Part shown: piece after piece, positions 1-5,179 of the stretch
Layout: the number at the start of each line of letters is the position of its first letter
How positions within the stretch are numbered: position 1 is the first letter of the stretch
NCBI GenBank assembly: GCA_002423675.1
Contig: DINM01000080.1
Span: 14,983-20,161 of the forward strand
Direction: 5' to 3'
Length of the DNA: 5,179 bases
Source of the DNA: Verrucomicrobia bacterium UBA5540
GTDB taxonomy: Bacteria; Verrucomicrobiota; Kiritimatiellia; Kiritimatiellales; Tichowtungiaceae
Made by a program: the position numbers and the translations under genes
Notes under the pieces: generated by a model
Seen by the model: the letters and a program-made list of their open reading frames with translations, nothing else
What the model was told of the DNA's origin: nothing
The model's database searches: none

Positions 1-914
1 GAACAGCTCATCGGGATTTGGCTGAGCGAATCACGGCGAAAGCCGGCGAGAAGCTTTGTGCTGTAGAGATCAGCCGGTTTCCGGACGGCGAAATCTTTGT
101 GAAGATTGCCGAGAATGTCCGTGGACGGGATGTATTTATTATTCAGCCGACCTCTTATCCTCCGAATGAAACGATCATGGAGCTGCTGATTATGATTGAT
201 GCCGCCAAGCGGGCCTCCGCGAAGCGCATAACGGCGGTTCTTCCGTTTTACGGCTATGCCCGGCAGGATCGCAAAGACCAGCCGCGCGTTCCGATTACCG
301 CCAAGCTGGTGGCCAATCTGCTGGTGGCGGCCGGTACGAACCGTCTTTTAACGATGGATCTACATGCCCAGCAGATTCAGGGCTTTTTTGATATCCCCGT
401 TGATCATCTCTATGCCGCACCGGTGTTTGTGAAACATCTGCGCGAACATAAACTGGACAATCTGGTCGTTGTGGCCCCCGATACCGGCGGAATGAAGCTG
501 GCGGCGACCTATGCCGATATGCTCGGTGCGGGCGTGGCCGTGGTCGGCAAGGAGCGCAAAAGCGCCGAACACGTTTCGGCAACCCATCTAGTGGGCGATG
601 TGAAGGGCTGTAATGCGGTTCTGGTGGACGACATGACGTCTACCGCCGGCACACTGACTGCCGCCGCAGAGCTTCTGGAAAAAGCCGGCGCGGCCTCTAT
701 CCGCGCGATGGTGAGTCACTCTCTGTTGAATTGCAAAGGCGTCGAACGCCTGAATGCTTCGCCGATTATCGAGTTGGTGACAACAGACAGTGTTCCCGCC
801 CGCTGTGACGTCGGCGCTAAAGTAAAAGTTCTTTCCGTGGCAGAACTGCTGGCCGAAGCAATCCGCCGCATCCATGATAATAATTCGGTGACATCACTTT
901 TCAAAATAACTTGA
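1..914 (+). CDS. prs: Ribose-phosphate pyrophosphokinase (PRPP synthetase), 5' end missing
   Basis: Cytosolic enzyme that transfers pyrophosphate from ATP to ribose 5-phosphate to give PRPP, the precursor of purines, pyrimidines, NAD, histidine and tryptophan. The reading frame is open to the left edge (first full codon at base 3) and its first residues, TAHRDLAERI, align with the family's N-terminal GxxHxxLA region, so only about ten residues are missing and the TTG at 18 is an internal Leu codon. Visible landmarks are SRFPDGE near base 75, the ATP-contacting YARQDRK (about 255-275), DLHAQQIQGFF (357-389), the flexible-loop Lys and Arg (549-551 and 555-557, in GKERK) and the PRPP loop DDMTSTAGT (627-653). 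The end, HDNNSVTSLF, is the usual C-terminus of the family. The loop has Ser where most family members have Asp (DTAGT or DTGGT). The gene ends 13 bases before rplY. Identification is very secure. Confidence 0.96.
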   Translation, partial: TAHRDLAERITAKAGEKLCAVEISRFPDGEIFVKIAENVRGRDVFIIQPTSYPPNETIMELLIMIDAAKRASAKRITAVLPFYGYARQDRKDQPRVPITAKLVANLLVAAGTNRLLTMDLHAQQIQGFFDIPVDHLYAAPVFVKHLREHKLDNLVVVAPDTGGMKLAATYADMLGAGVAVVGKERKSAEHVSATHLVGDVKGCNAVLVDDMTSTAGTLTAAAELLEKAGAASIRAMVSHSLLNCKGVERLNASPIIELVTTDSVPARCDVGAKVKVLSVAELLAEAIRRIHDNNSVTSLFKIT

Positions 915-918
915 GGAG
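913..918 (+). promoter_or_regulatory. Shine-Dalgarno of rplY, overlapping the prs stop
   Basis: GAGGAG lies 9 bases before the rplY ATG and shares bases with the prs TGA stop (912-914). Ribosomes ending prs therefore stop on the initiation site of rplY, which favours translational coupling. This is inferred from position. Confidence 0.75.
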
Positions 919-927
919 ACAAGAACT

Positions 928-1578
928 ATGGACGCAAAAATTACAGTGAAGAGCAGAGAAGTTACAGGTTCCGCCAATGCGCGCCGGTTGCGCCGAGACG
1001 GCTGGGTGCCGGGCGTGATTTACAGTGACGGAGCTGGGGCACGGTCCGTTTCACTGCCGAAGCATGAGTTCGAACAGATCCTGCACCATCACACGAGTGA
1101 ACACGTGATGATCCAAATCCAAATCGAAGGGGGTAAAGAAGAGTCGGTGCTTCTGAAAGAAGTGCAGCACGATGCGATTTCCGGAGGCGTAGTGCATGTT
1201 GACCTTCAGGAAGTGGCCATGAACAAAAAACTGCATGTGGAAGTTCCGGTTGAACTCATCGGCGAAGCCGAAGGGGTGAAAAATCAGGGCGGTGTACTGG
1301 ATCATCTTGTCCATTCGCTCGAAATCTCCTGCTTCCCGGCGGATATCCCCGAGACGATTGAGGTAGATGTCAGCGCGATGAAGCTGGGCGATATTCTGAC
1401 CGTTAAAGATATTCCGGTTGATGCGTCCAAAATCACGATTCTGATTGATGCGGATGTCGGTGTGGCATCGATTTCGCTGCCGAAGGTTGTGGAAGAAACG
1501 GATGCTGAAGAAGGTTCCGCCGAATCGGGCGAACCGGAAGTTCTGAGCGAGAAGAAAGAAGAAGATTCAGCTGAGTAA
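928..1578 (+). CDS. rplY: 50S ribosomal protein L25, long TL5/Ctc form
   Basis: Binds 5S rRNA in the central protuberance of the large ribosomal subunit. At 216 residues it is the two-domain form (as in Thermus TL5 and Bacillus Ctc), not the roughly 94-residue E. coli form. The N-terminal 5S-binding beta-barrel covers about residues 1-94, with the typical start containing R-x-x-x-G-S-A-N-A-R-R-L-R, a VPGVIY turn at 27-32 and a VDLQEV end near 91-96. The C-terminal TL5 domain covers about 100-185, including GVLDH and LEISCFPADIPETIEVDVS. Residues from about 187 to 216 form a low-complexity tail rich in Glu, Asp and Ser, often seen in this form and probably disordered. The ATG at 928 is supported by GAGGAG. 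In PVC bacteria and Firmicutes, prs, ctc and pth are commonly adjacent, as here. In Bacillus the Ctc homologue is stress-induced, but nothing in this sequence shows such control. Confidence 0.95.
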   Translation: MDAKITVKSREVTGSANARRLRRDGWVPGVIYSDGAGARSVSLPKHEFEQILHHHTSEHVMIQIQIEGGKEESVLLKEVQHDAISGGVVHVDLQEVAMNKKLHVEVPVELIGEAEGVKNQGGVLDHLVHSLEISCFPADIPETIEVDVSAMKLGDILTVKDIPVDASKITILIDADVGVASISLPKVVEETDAEEGSAESGEPEVLSEKKEEDSAE

Positions 1579-1590
1579 TTTGCGGATGAT

Positions 1591-1594
1591 GGAG
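1591..1594 (+). promoter_or_regulatory. Shine-Dalgarno fixing the GTG start of pth
   Basis: GGAG sits 9 bases upstream of the GTG at 1604. The protein read from that GTG begins MKVIVGLGNPG, which matches the usual N-terminus of the family, so a GTG start is the best choice. Confidence 0.7.
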
Positions 1595-1603
1595 AATGTC
1601 TGA

Positions 1604-2170
1604 GTGAAGGTGATTGTCGGGCTGGGAAATCCCGGGCGGGGGTACGAAATGACCCGTCATAATATCGGGTTTCTTGTGCTGGATGAGCTTGTTCGTCGCT
1701 CGGGCGGTGCGTTTCGCCGGAACTGGTGGGTTCCGGCCCAAACGGCCAACGGCGTGATCGGGCAGGAAAAGGTGCGGTTGGTGAAACCGCAGACGTTTAT
1801 GAACCGGAGCGGTTTGGCGGTTGGATCAGCGCTTCGCAAGGCGCATGGGAAAACAGATGATTTGCTGGTGATATTTGATGATGTGGCATTGGGTTGGGGT
1901 CAGCTGCGGATTCGGGCTCAGGGCTCGGCGGGTGGGCACAACGGAGTGCAGTCGGTAATGAATGTGCTGGGAAGCGGCGCTTTCGGCAGGATTCGGATTG
2001 GCATCGGCCCGAAACCTGATAGTGTGTCGCTCTCAAATCACGTCCTCGGATCGTTTTCGGAGGCCGAGACGCAGAATTTGGAGAATGTGGTCCGCCGTGC
2101 TGCGGATGCGGTGGAGCAAGTCTGCACTGCAGGGATTGAGCAGGCCATGAACTGCTTTAACAGAGGATAG
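1604..2170 (+). CDS. pth: Peptidyl-tRNA hydrolase
   Basis: Cleaves the ester bond of peptidyl-tRNAs that drop off the ribosome, recycling tRNA; normally essential in bacteria. The 188-residue length is close to the 194 of E. coli Pth. All key residues are visible: Asn9 in VGLGNPG, catalytic His19 in TRHNIGF, Asn67 in QTFMNRSG, Asp92 in FDDVALGWG (activates the His) and Asn113 in GSAGGHNG. The family's GKP-like segment, GIGPKPDSVSLSNHVLGSF, follows at about 133-151. In the Asp motif, VAL replaces the more common LDL, but the catalytic Asp is kept. Translation starts at GTG with a good Shine-Dalgarno. The gene lies 25 bases after rplY and 16 before rpsF, fitting a translation-related operon. 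No frameshift or truncation is seen. Confidence 0.96.
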   Translation: MKVIVGLGNPGRGYEMTRHNIGFLVLDELVRRSGGAFRRNWWVPAQTANGVIGQEKVRLVKPQTFMNRSGLAVGSALRKAHGKTDDLLVIFDDVALGWGQLRIRAQGSAGGHNGVQSVMNVLGSGAFGRIRIGIGPKPDSVSLSNHVLGSFSEAETQNLENVVRRAADAVEQVCTAGIEQAMNCFNRG

Positions 2171-2173
2171 GAC

Positions 2174-2179
2174 AAGGAG
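2174..2179 (+). promoter_or_regulatory. Shine-Dalgarno fixing the TTG start of rpsF
   Basis: AAGGAG lies 7 bases before the TTG at 2187. Upstream in that frame there is a TGA at 2148 and no ATG, GTG or TTG between it and 2187. The next possible starts downstream would cut into the first beta strand of S6. TTG is therefore the only sensible start. Confidence 0.75.
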
Positions 2180-2186
2180 AGAGAAA

Positions 2187-2498
2187 TTGAAGACACTGTA
2201 CGAGGGGCTGTTTATTTTCCCCGAAATATTGGATGACGTTCAGCTGGATCAGGCTTTGGAAGCCGTAAAGGTCGAGCTTGAAAAACTGGATGGCGTTCTG
2301 GAAAGCTCGACCCGTCTGGGTAAGCGCTCGTTTGCGCGTCCGATGAAAAAGAAAAAAGGCGGCATTTACGTGGTGATTATGTTCCGTCTCGACGGCGGAC
2401 AGATTGATGCGTTCAAACACCGCCTCAAACTGTCCACCAACGTGTTCCGTTCGCAATTTATGCAGAAGGACGAGGCCGTCGCAGCTCAGGAGGCGTAA
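2187..2498 (+). CDS. rpsF: 30S ribosomal protein S6
   Basis: Small-subunit protein that pairs with S18 on the platform and binds 16S rRNA as an S6:S18 dimer. The 103-residue product has the family pattern: first beta strand YEGLFIFPEIL (about 5-15), a long helix EAVKVELEKLDGVL, the TRLGKRSFARPMKKKKGGIYVV strand-turn-strand region (about 42-63), and the helix DAFKHRLKLSTNVFR, which corresponds to the usual IxxLExxLRLdexVLR. The C-terminal extension is short, unlike the long acidic tail of E. coli S6. It starts with TTG behind AAGGAG. It precedes ssb by 2 bases and rpsR follows ssb, the standard rpsF-ssb-rpsR arrangement. The sequence is somewhat divergent, but gene order removes doubt. Confidence 0.94.
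   Translation: MKTLYEGLFIFPEILDDVQLDQALEAVKVELEKLDGVLESSTRLGKRSFARPMKKKKGGIYVVIMFRLDGGQIDAFKHRLKLSTNVFRSQFMQKDEAVAAQEA
2488..2493 (+). promoter_or_regulatory. Shine-Dalgarno of ssb inside the rpsF 3' end
   Basis: AGGAGG is a near-perfect anti-16S match, 7 bases before the ssb ATG and lying within the last codons of rpsF. It is the strongest ribosome binding site in the window and would allow high initiation, coupled to or independent of rpsF, for a protein needed in many copies. Confidence 0.75.
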
Positions 2499-2500
2499 GC

Positions 2501-2920
2501 ATGTCGACCCTGAATCGAGTGTTCCTGATGGGCAACCTGACCCGCGACCCGGAAGTGCGTTATACGCCCTCGGGAACGGCTGTGGGAGATCTCGGTTTGG
2601 CCGTCAACGAAAACTACAAAAACAAAGCCGGTGAAACTGTTGAAAGTACGGTCTTTGTGGATGTGGAAGTGTGGGCCCGTCAGGCGGAAACTTGTGCGGA
2701 ATACCTTTATAAAGGATCGCCCGTTTTTGTTGAAGGACGCTTAAAACTCGATCAGTGGGCTAATCAGCAGGGAGAAAAGCGCAGTAAATTGAGAGTGCGT
2801 GCGGATCGGGTTCAGTTCCTCGGTGCACCTAAACGCGGTGCAGATGTTGCTGATACGTCCAGCATACCGCCGAATGATGAAGAAACACCGGCTGGAGACG
2901 AAGATGACATTCCGTTTTGA
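2501..2920 (+). CDS. ssb: Single-stranded DNA-binding protein
   Basis: Coats single-stranded DNA at forks and repair sites and recruits partners through its tail. Residues 1 to about 108 form the OB fold: NRVFLMGNLTRDPEVRYTPSG (5-25) is the classic start, followed by FVDVEVWARQAE (52-63) with Trp58, YLYKGSPVFVEGRL (68-81) and Trp86 in the strand that stacks on DNA. Residues about 109-131 are a short, mostly polar linker without the Gly/Gln-rich repeats of E. coli SSB. The protein ends in GDEDDIPF, the acidic tip that binds DNA metabolism proteins. At 139 residues it is shorter than the E. coli protein (178) because of the linker. The stop TGA is followed at once by in-frame TAA (2921-2923), a tandem stop. 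It lies between S6 and S18 genes, as in most bacteria. Confidence 0.97.
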   Translation: MSTLNRVFLMGNLTRDPEVRYTPSGTAVGDLGLAVNENYKNKAGETVESTVFVDVEVWARQAETCAEYLYKGSPVFVEGRLKLDQWANQQGEKRSKLRVRADRVQFLGAPKRGADVADTSSIPPNDEETPAGDEDDIPF

Positions 2921-2942
2921 TAAGGAAAGGATTAAATAGATC

Positions 2943-3146
2943 ATGGCATACGAAAAAGAGGAAAAAGGCGGCCGACTTCTGGAAGGCGTGACCGAAATTG
3001 ATTACAAGGATGCGGAGCTTCTCCGTAAATTCATGACCGAACGCGGCAAAATTCTTTCGCGCCGTTATACCGGTGTGTCATCCAAACAGCAGCGTCAGGT
3101 CAAGCGGGCAATCCGCCAGGCGCGCGTAATGGGACTTTTGCGCTAA
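2943..3146 (+). CDS. rpsR: 30S ribosomal protein S18
   Basis: Small-subunit platform protein that forms a dimer with S6. The 67-residue product carries the conserved core [20 protein letters not shown] (19-38) and the basic RNA-binding half [27 protein letters not shown] (40-66). It contains no Cys, so it is the zinc-independent form of S18. Residues 1-16 are rich in Glu and Lys, and the protein ends LLR instead of the common LLPF or LLPY. The upstream AAGGAAAGG (2922-2930) is the probable ribosome binding site, about 12 bases from the ATG, a slightly long spacing. The stop codon lies in a hairpin shared with the gap to rplI. Confidence 0.96.
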   Translation: MAYEKEEKGGRLLEGVTEIDYKDAELLRKFMTERGKILSRRYTGVSSKQQRQVKRAIRQARVMGLLR

Positions 3147-3154
3147 AGCGCAAA
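3137..3154 (+). repeat. Perfect inverted repeat (hairpin) across the rpsR stop codon
   Basis: TTTGCGC (3137-3143) pairs exactly with GCGCAAA (3148-3154) around the four-base loop TAAA; the DNA palindrome reaches 8 bases per arm around a central AA. It covers the last two codons and stop of rpsR and ends two bases before the rplI Shine-Dalgarno. No T-run follows, so it is not an intrinsic terminator. A role in mRNA stability, processing, or spacing rpsR from rplI translation is possible but unproven. Confidence 0.6.
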
Positions 3155-3156
3155 CA

Positions 3157-3162
3157 GAGGAG
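3157..3162 (+). promoter_or_regulatory. Shine-Dalgarno of rplI
   Basis: GAGGAG lies 8 bases before the rplI ATG. It is just outside the rpsR-end hairpin, so the hairpin would not mask it directly. Confidence 0.7.
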
Positions 3163-3170
3163 AATCAGAA

Positions 3171-3620
3171 ATGGCTGTAGAAGTTTTATTGATGGATGCG
3201 GTGCCCGGACTCGGTATCGAAGGCGATGTGGTTCGTGTAGCCGAAGGTTATGCGCGGAATTATCTTTTTCCAAGGGGCATTGCCTCGGTTGTTACCGACG
3301 GCAAGAAACGCCAGATTGAGAAAAAACGCATTGAACGCCTTGAGCTGATGCGTAAAGAAAAATCAGCGTCTGAAGAGCTGGCGAAGAAGTTTGAAGGCCT
3401 CTCATGCACGATTGCAGTGAAGACCTCCGAAAATAATAAACTGTTTGGATCGGTTACGGCCGCGCAGATTATCGAAAAAATGGCTGAACAGAACATCACG
3501 CTGGAACGCGGTCAGGTCAAACTCGATGCTCCGCTGCATGAACTGGGCGTTTTTGATGTCACTGTGGTTCTCCACCCGGAAGTCAACGCTGTGCTGAAGG
3601 TATGGATCGTTGAAGAATGA
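3171..3620 (+). CDS. rplI: 50S ribosomal protein L9
   Basis: Large-subunit protein that binds 23S rRNA at the base of the L1 stalk and reaches out along the ribosome, helping to hold the reading frame. The 149 residues match the usual length (148 in E. coli). The N-terminal RNA-binding domain is residues 1 to about 40, with the family signature GLGIEGDVVRVAEGYARNYL near 13-32 and the FPRGIA that follows. The charged connecting helix runs about 41-75, with repeated KKR and ERLELMRKEK. The C-terminal domain runs from about 78, with KTSENNKLFGSVTAAQIIE and ERGQVKLDAPLHELGVFDVTVVLHPEV. It starts at ATG behind GAGGAG. Its TGA stop overlaps the dnaB ATG by four bases, so the two are likely translated in a coupled way. 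Confidence 0.97.
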   Translation: MAVEVLLMDAVPGLGIEGDVVRVAEGYARNYLFPRGIASVVTDGKKRQIEKKRIERLELMRKEKSASEELAKKFEGLSCTIAVKTSENNKLFGSVTAAQIIEKMAEQNITLERGQVKLDAPLHELGVFDVTVVLHPEVNAVLKVWIVEE

Positions 3621-4996
3621 GTTTAGTCGATCAGAGCGGGCGTCGTCTTCCGCCCTGTAGTGAGGAGGCCGAACGAGGTGTTCTCGGCTCCGCTCTGATT
3701 GAATCGACTCGGGTCATTGAACTCTGCTCCATGAAGTCGGTCTCGGCCGATTCCTTTCATATTCCCTCTCATCGGTTGCTTTACGAGCAGTTGATGGAAA
3801 TGTATCAGTCGGCGCGCGCCATCGATCTGTTGACGACTGGAGAGGCTCTCAAAACCGCCGGACGGCTCGAGCAGGTCGGCGGCTATGCATTTCTCGAAAG
3901 CCTGATCGACAGCACGCCGACCGCCGCACATGCCGAATTCTATATTGATATCATCCAGCAGAAACATCTGTTGCGGCGCATCATTACGCAGGCAGCTGAA
4001 ACCATTGACAGTTGCTACAGCCCCGATGAAGAGGCCGAAGAGCTCCTCAGTCGGACCGAAGAAGCCTTCTTCGAACTGAGCGACACAAAAACGGCGTCTG
4101 CAGAAGACTGGCAGAAGGTGGTGTATAAAACCGCCGGACAGATCATTGACGGCAATATTCTCGACAGCGGTGTGCCGACCGGCTTTGCGGACCTCGATAA
4201 ACAGCTGCGCGGACTTCACAATACGGATATGATTGTTCTGGCGGCTCGTCCCTCCATGGGGAAAACCTCGCTTGCCATGAATATTGCGGAGCACGCCGCG
4301 CTGGGGCGCGGCGTCGGAAAAAAACACGCCGTCGGAGTCTTCAGTCTGGAAATGTCTCAGGAACAGCTTGTCCGCCGTATGCTTTACAGTAAAGCCGGCG
4401 TGCCGGCCTGGAAGGACTTTTTCTCCGAAGCCGACCGATCCCGGCTTTCGTCTGCTGCCGATCAGCTCGGTAAGGCCTCCATCATTGTCGACGACTCCGC
4501 CGGTCTTGACGTAATGGATTTGCGCGCCCGTGCCCGCCGGATGAAACGCATTTACGGTATCGAACTGATAGTAATCGACTATCTGCAGCTGCTACACGAC
4601 AAGCGTCGCGCGCGTGACGGCCGCCAGCAGGAAACCGCTTCCATCTCAAACAGCATTAAAGCCATGGCCAAGGAACTCAAGCTTCCTGTCCTCGTTTTGA
4701 GCCAGCTCAGCCGTGCGCCCGAGCAGGGCGGACGTGAAGGAAACAAACCCCGCCTTTCCGACTTGCGCGACTCCGGGGCCATTGAGCAGGATGCTGACGT
4801 TGTCTTATTACTTCAACGACCGTCTTATTATAACAAAGAGCTGGAAGCTGGTTCCGGAGAAGATACTCTGGCGGTCGTTGATATTGCCAAGCACCGCAAC
4901 GGGCCGACCGCTGAGGTGAAGCTGAATTTCTTCAGAGAGATTACGCGGTTCGAGGACCGGGATACAAGGCACGGACTGGATGAGACCGCGGAGTAA
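3617..4996 (+). CDS. dnaB: Replicative DNA helicase DnaB
   Basis: Hexameric ATP-driven helicase that unwinds DNA at the fork and works with primase. The 459 residues are close to the family norm (about 450-470). The N-terminal domain begins with PPCSEEAERGVLGSALI near residue 12 and includes FHIPSHRLLYEQL and GGYAFLESL. The RecA-like motor domain starts near GVPTGFADLD (185). Motifs are Walker A ARPSMGKTS (210-218, Lys216), the catalytic Glu245 in FSLEMS, Walker B LIVIDYLQLL (Asp321), the SQLSR motif, the SDLRDSGAIEQDADVV segment, and the arginine-finger region KHRNGPT (Lys425, Arg427). No intein interrupts any motif. The ATG overlaps the rplI stop (ATGA, 3617-3620) and has only a weak GAAGA just upstream. 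Linkage with rplI is a widespread bacterial arrangement. No dnaC-type loader gene is present in the window. Confidence 0.97.
   Translation: MSLVDQSGRRLPPCSEEAERGVLGSALIESTRVIELCSMKSVSADSFHIPSHRLLYEQLMEMYQSARAIDLLTTGEALKTAGRLEQVGGYAFLESLIDSTPTAAHAEFYIDIIQQKHLLRRIITQAAETIDSCYSPDEEAEELLSRTEEAFFELSDTKTASAEDWQKVVYKTAGQIIDGNILDSGVPTGFADLDKQLRGLHNTDMIVLAARPSMGKTSLAMNIAEHAALGRGVGKKHAVGVFSLEMSQEQLVRRMLYSKAGVPAWKDFFSEADRSRLSSAADQLGKASIIVDDSAGLDVMDLRARARRMKRIYGIELIVIDYLQLLHDKRRARDGRQQETASISNSIKAMAKELKLPVLVLSQLSRAPEQGGREGNKPRLSDLRDSGAIEQDADVVLLLQRPSYYNKELEAGSGEDTLAVVDIAKHRNGPTAEVKLNFFREITRFEDRDTRHGLDETAE
4990..4993 (+). promoter_or_regulatory. Shine-Dalgarno for the last gene, inside the dnaB 3' end
   Basis: GGAG lies 7 bases before the ATG at 5001 and 10 before a second, in-frame ATG at 5004. 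The spacing slightly favours 5001, but either ATG is possible. Confidence 0.55.
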
Positions 4997-5000
4997 ACAT

Positions 5001-5179
5001 ATGATGAATAAAAAGAACAAACTTTTCTGCGGGCTGTTGCTGACCATCGGACTGGCGGCGTCCGGTCTCTCCGCTTTGGTGCTGCACGATGTTCGCATTG
5101 AAAACATCGAGAACACCGCACTGGACGATTCCTTCGTACGCGCCTACACCTCGCTACGTGCAGGGCAGGAAATCCAAAG
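5001..5179 (+). CDS. Exported POTRA-like protein, probable BamA outer-membrane assembly factor, 3' end missing
   Basis: Only 59 codons are present and the frame is open to the right edge. The start MMNKKNKLFCGLLLTIGLAA is a signal peptide: a basic N-region (Lys4, Lys5, Lys7), a hydrophobic core to about residue 20, and a plausible signal peptidase I site near ASGLSA/LV (residues 20-27). The mature start, VLHDVRIENIENTALDD followed by VRAYTSLRAGQEI, has the pattern of a first POTRA repeat: a V-x-x-I/V-x-I strand, a helix, then L-x-x-G-x. POTRA repeats bind unfolded outer-membrane proteins in the periplasm in BamA, and also occur in TamA, ShlB/FhaC and FtsQ. A cleavable signal peptide with POTRA directly after it favours BamA-type Omp85 proteins; FtsQ has an uncleaved anchor. 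Cys10 lies before the hydrophobic core, so it is not a lipobox. It follows dnaB by 4 bases. The BamA call is inference from a short fragment. Confidence 0.55.
   Translation, partial: MMNKKNKLFCGLLLTIGLAASGLSALVLHDVRIENIENTALDDSFVRAYTSLRAGQEIQ

Noticed and set aside
18..20. TTG as the start codon of prs
   Set aside because: The frame stays open to the left edge and the upstream residues (TAHRD) match the conserved N-terminal region of the family, so the true start is outside the window.
1433..1741. Antisense open frame of 102 codons spanning the rplY-pth junction
   Set aside because: It has low-complexity His/Pro/Arg-rich content with no motif, and overlaps two genuine genes on the opposite strand.
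2404..2634. Same-strand open frame crossing the rpsF-ssb junction
   Set aside because: It is out of frame with both conserved genes, with Arg/Pro-rich translation typical of a shifted frame.
2916..2942. Possible promoter in the AT-rich ssb-rpsR gap
   Set aside because: TTGATA-like and TAAATA-like words occur but are too close together for a sigma-70 promoter; the stretch is better explained by tandem stops and a ribosome binding site.
3137..3154. Intrinsic terminator after rpsR
   Set aside because: The stem is perfect but no T-run follows, and rplI begins 17 bases later with its own ribosome binding site.
3623..4327. Long antisense open frame (234 codons) within dnaB
   Set aside because: It lies wholly opposite a clearly conserved helicase gene, shows no recognisable domain, and is explained by codon bias in dnaB.
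4802..4830. Direct repeat GTCTTATTA (4802-4810 and 4822-4830)
   Set aside because: Only two copies, 20 bases apart, inside the conserved DnaB segment VVLLLQRPSYYN; chance codon use explains it.
5001..5060. Lipoprotein signal at Cys10 of the last gene
   Set aside because: The residues before Cys (KLF) do not form a lipobox and the Cys comes before the hydrophobic core, not after it.

Overview
This is a gene-dense, single-strand housekeeping segment. All nine genes run left to right: prs (5' end cut off by the window), rplY/ctc (L25), pth, rpsF (S6), ssb, rpsR (S18), rplI (L9), dnaB, and the first 59 codons of an exported protein that looks like a BamA/POTRA outer-membrane assembly factor. Intergenic gaps are 13, 25, 16, 2, 22, 24, -4 and 4 bases. 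No stretch over about 25 bases lacks a gene, and I see no convincing promoter or intrinsic terminator. The likeliest reading is one long transcript, or overlapping transcripts whose promoters lie outside the window or inside coding sequence.

The organism is a diderm bacterium of moderate GC (judged by eye). The order prs-rplY-pth-rpsF-ssb-rpsR-rplI-dnaB, the long L25/TL5 form with an acidic tail, and the DDIPF-ended SSB fit the PVC superphylum, most likely Verrucomicrobiota or Kiritimatiellota. This is inferred from gene order and protein flavour, not from a search. The Gram-negative envelope is inferred from the last gene.

By role, bases 1-914 make PRPP for nucleotide synthesis. Bases 928-2170 carry a 5S rRNA-binding ribosomal protein and the enzyme that recycles peptidyl-tRNA. 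Bases 2187-3620 are the classic S6-SSB-S18-L9 cluster, joined to the replicative helicase DnaB at 3617-4996 by a stop/start overlap. Bases 5001-5179 begin an envelope gene. The layout ties ribosome building, peptidyl-tRNA salvage and replication-fork proteins to one expression unit.

Points of detail: pth starts with GTG and rpsF with TTG, both supported by good Shine-Dalgarno sequences. dnaB lacks a good Shine-Dalgarno and probably depends on coupling to rplI. A perfect hairpin straddles the rpsR stop codon. The PRPP loop of Prs has Ser where Asp is usual. I found no mobile element, CRISPR array, RNA gene or sign of an undescribed system; this is an ordinary core-genome region.
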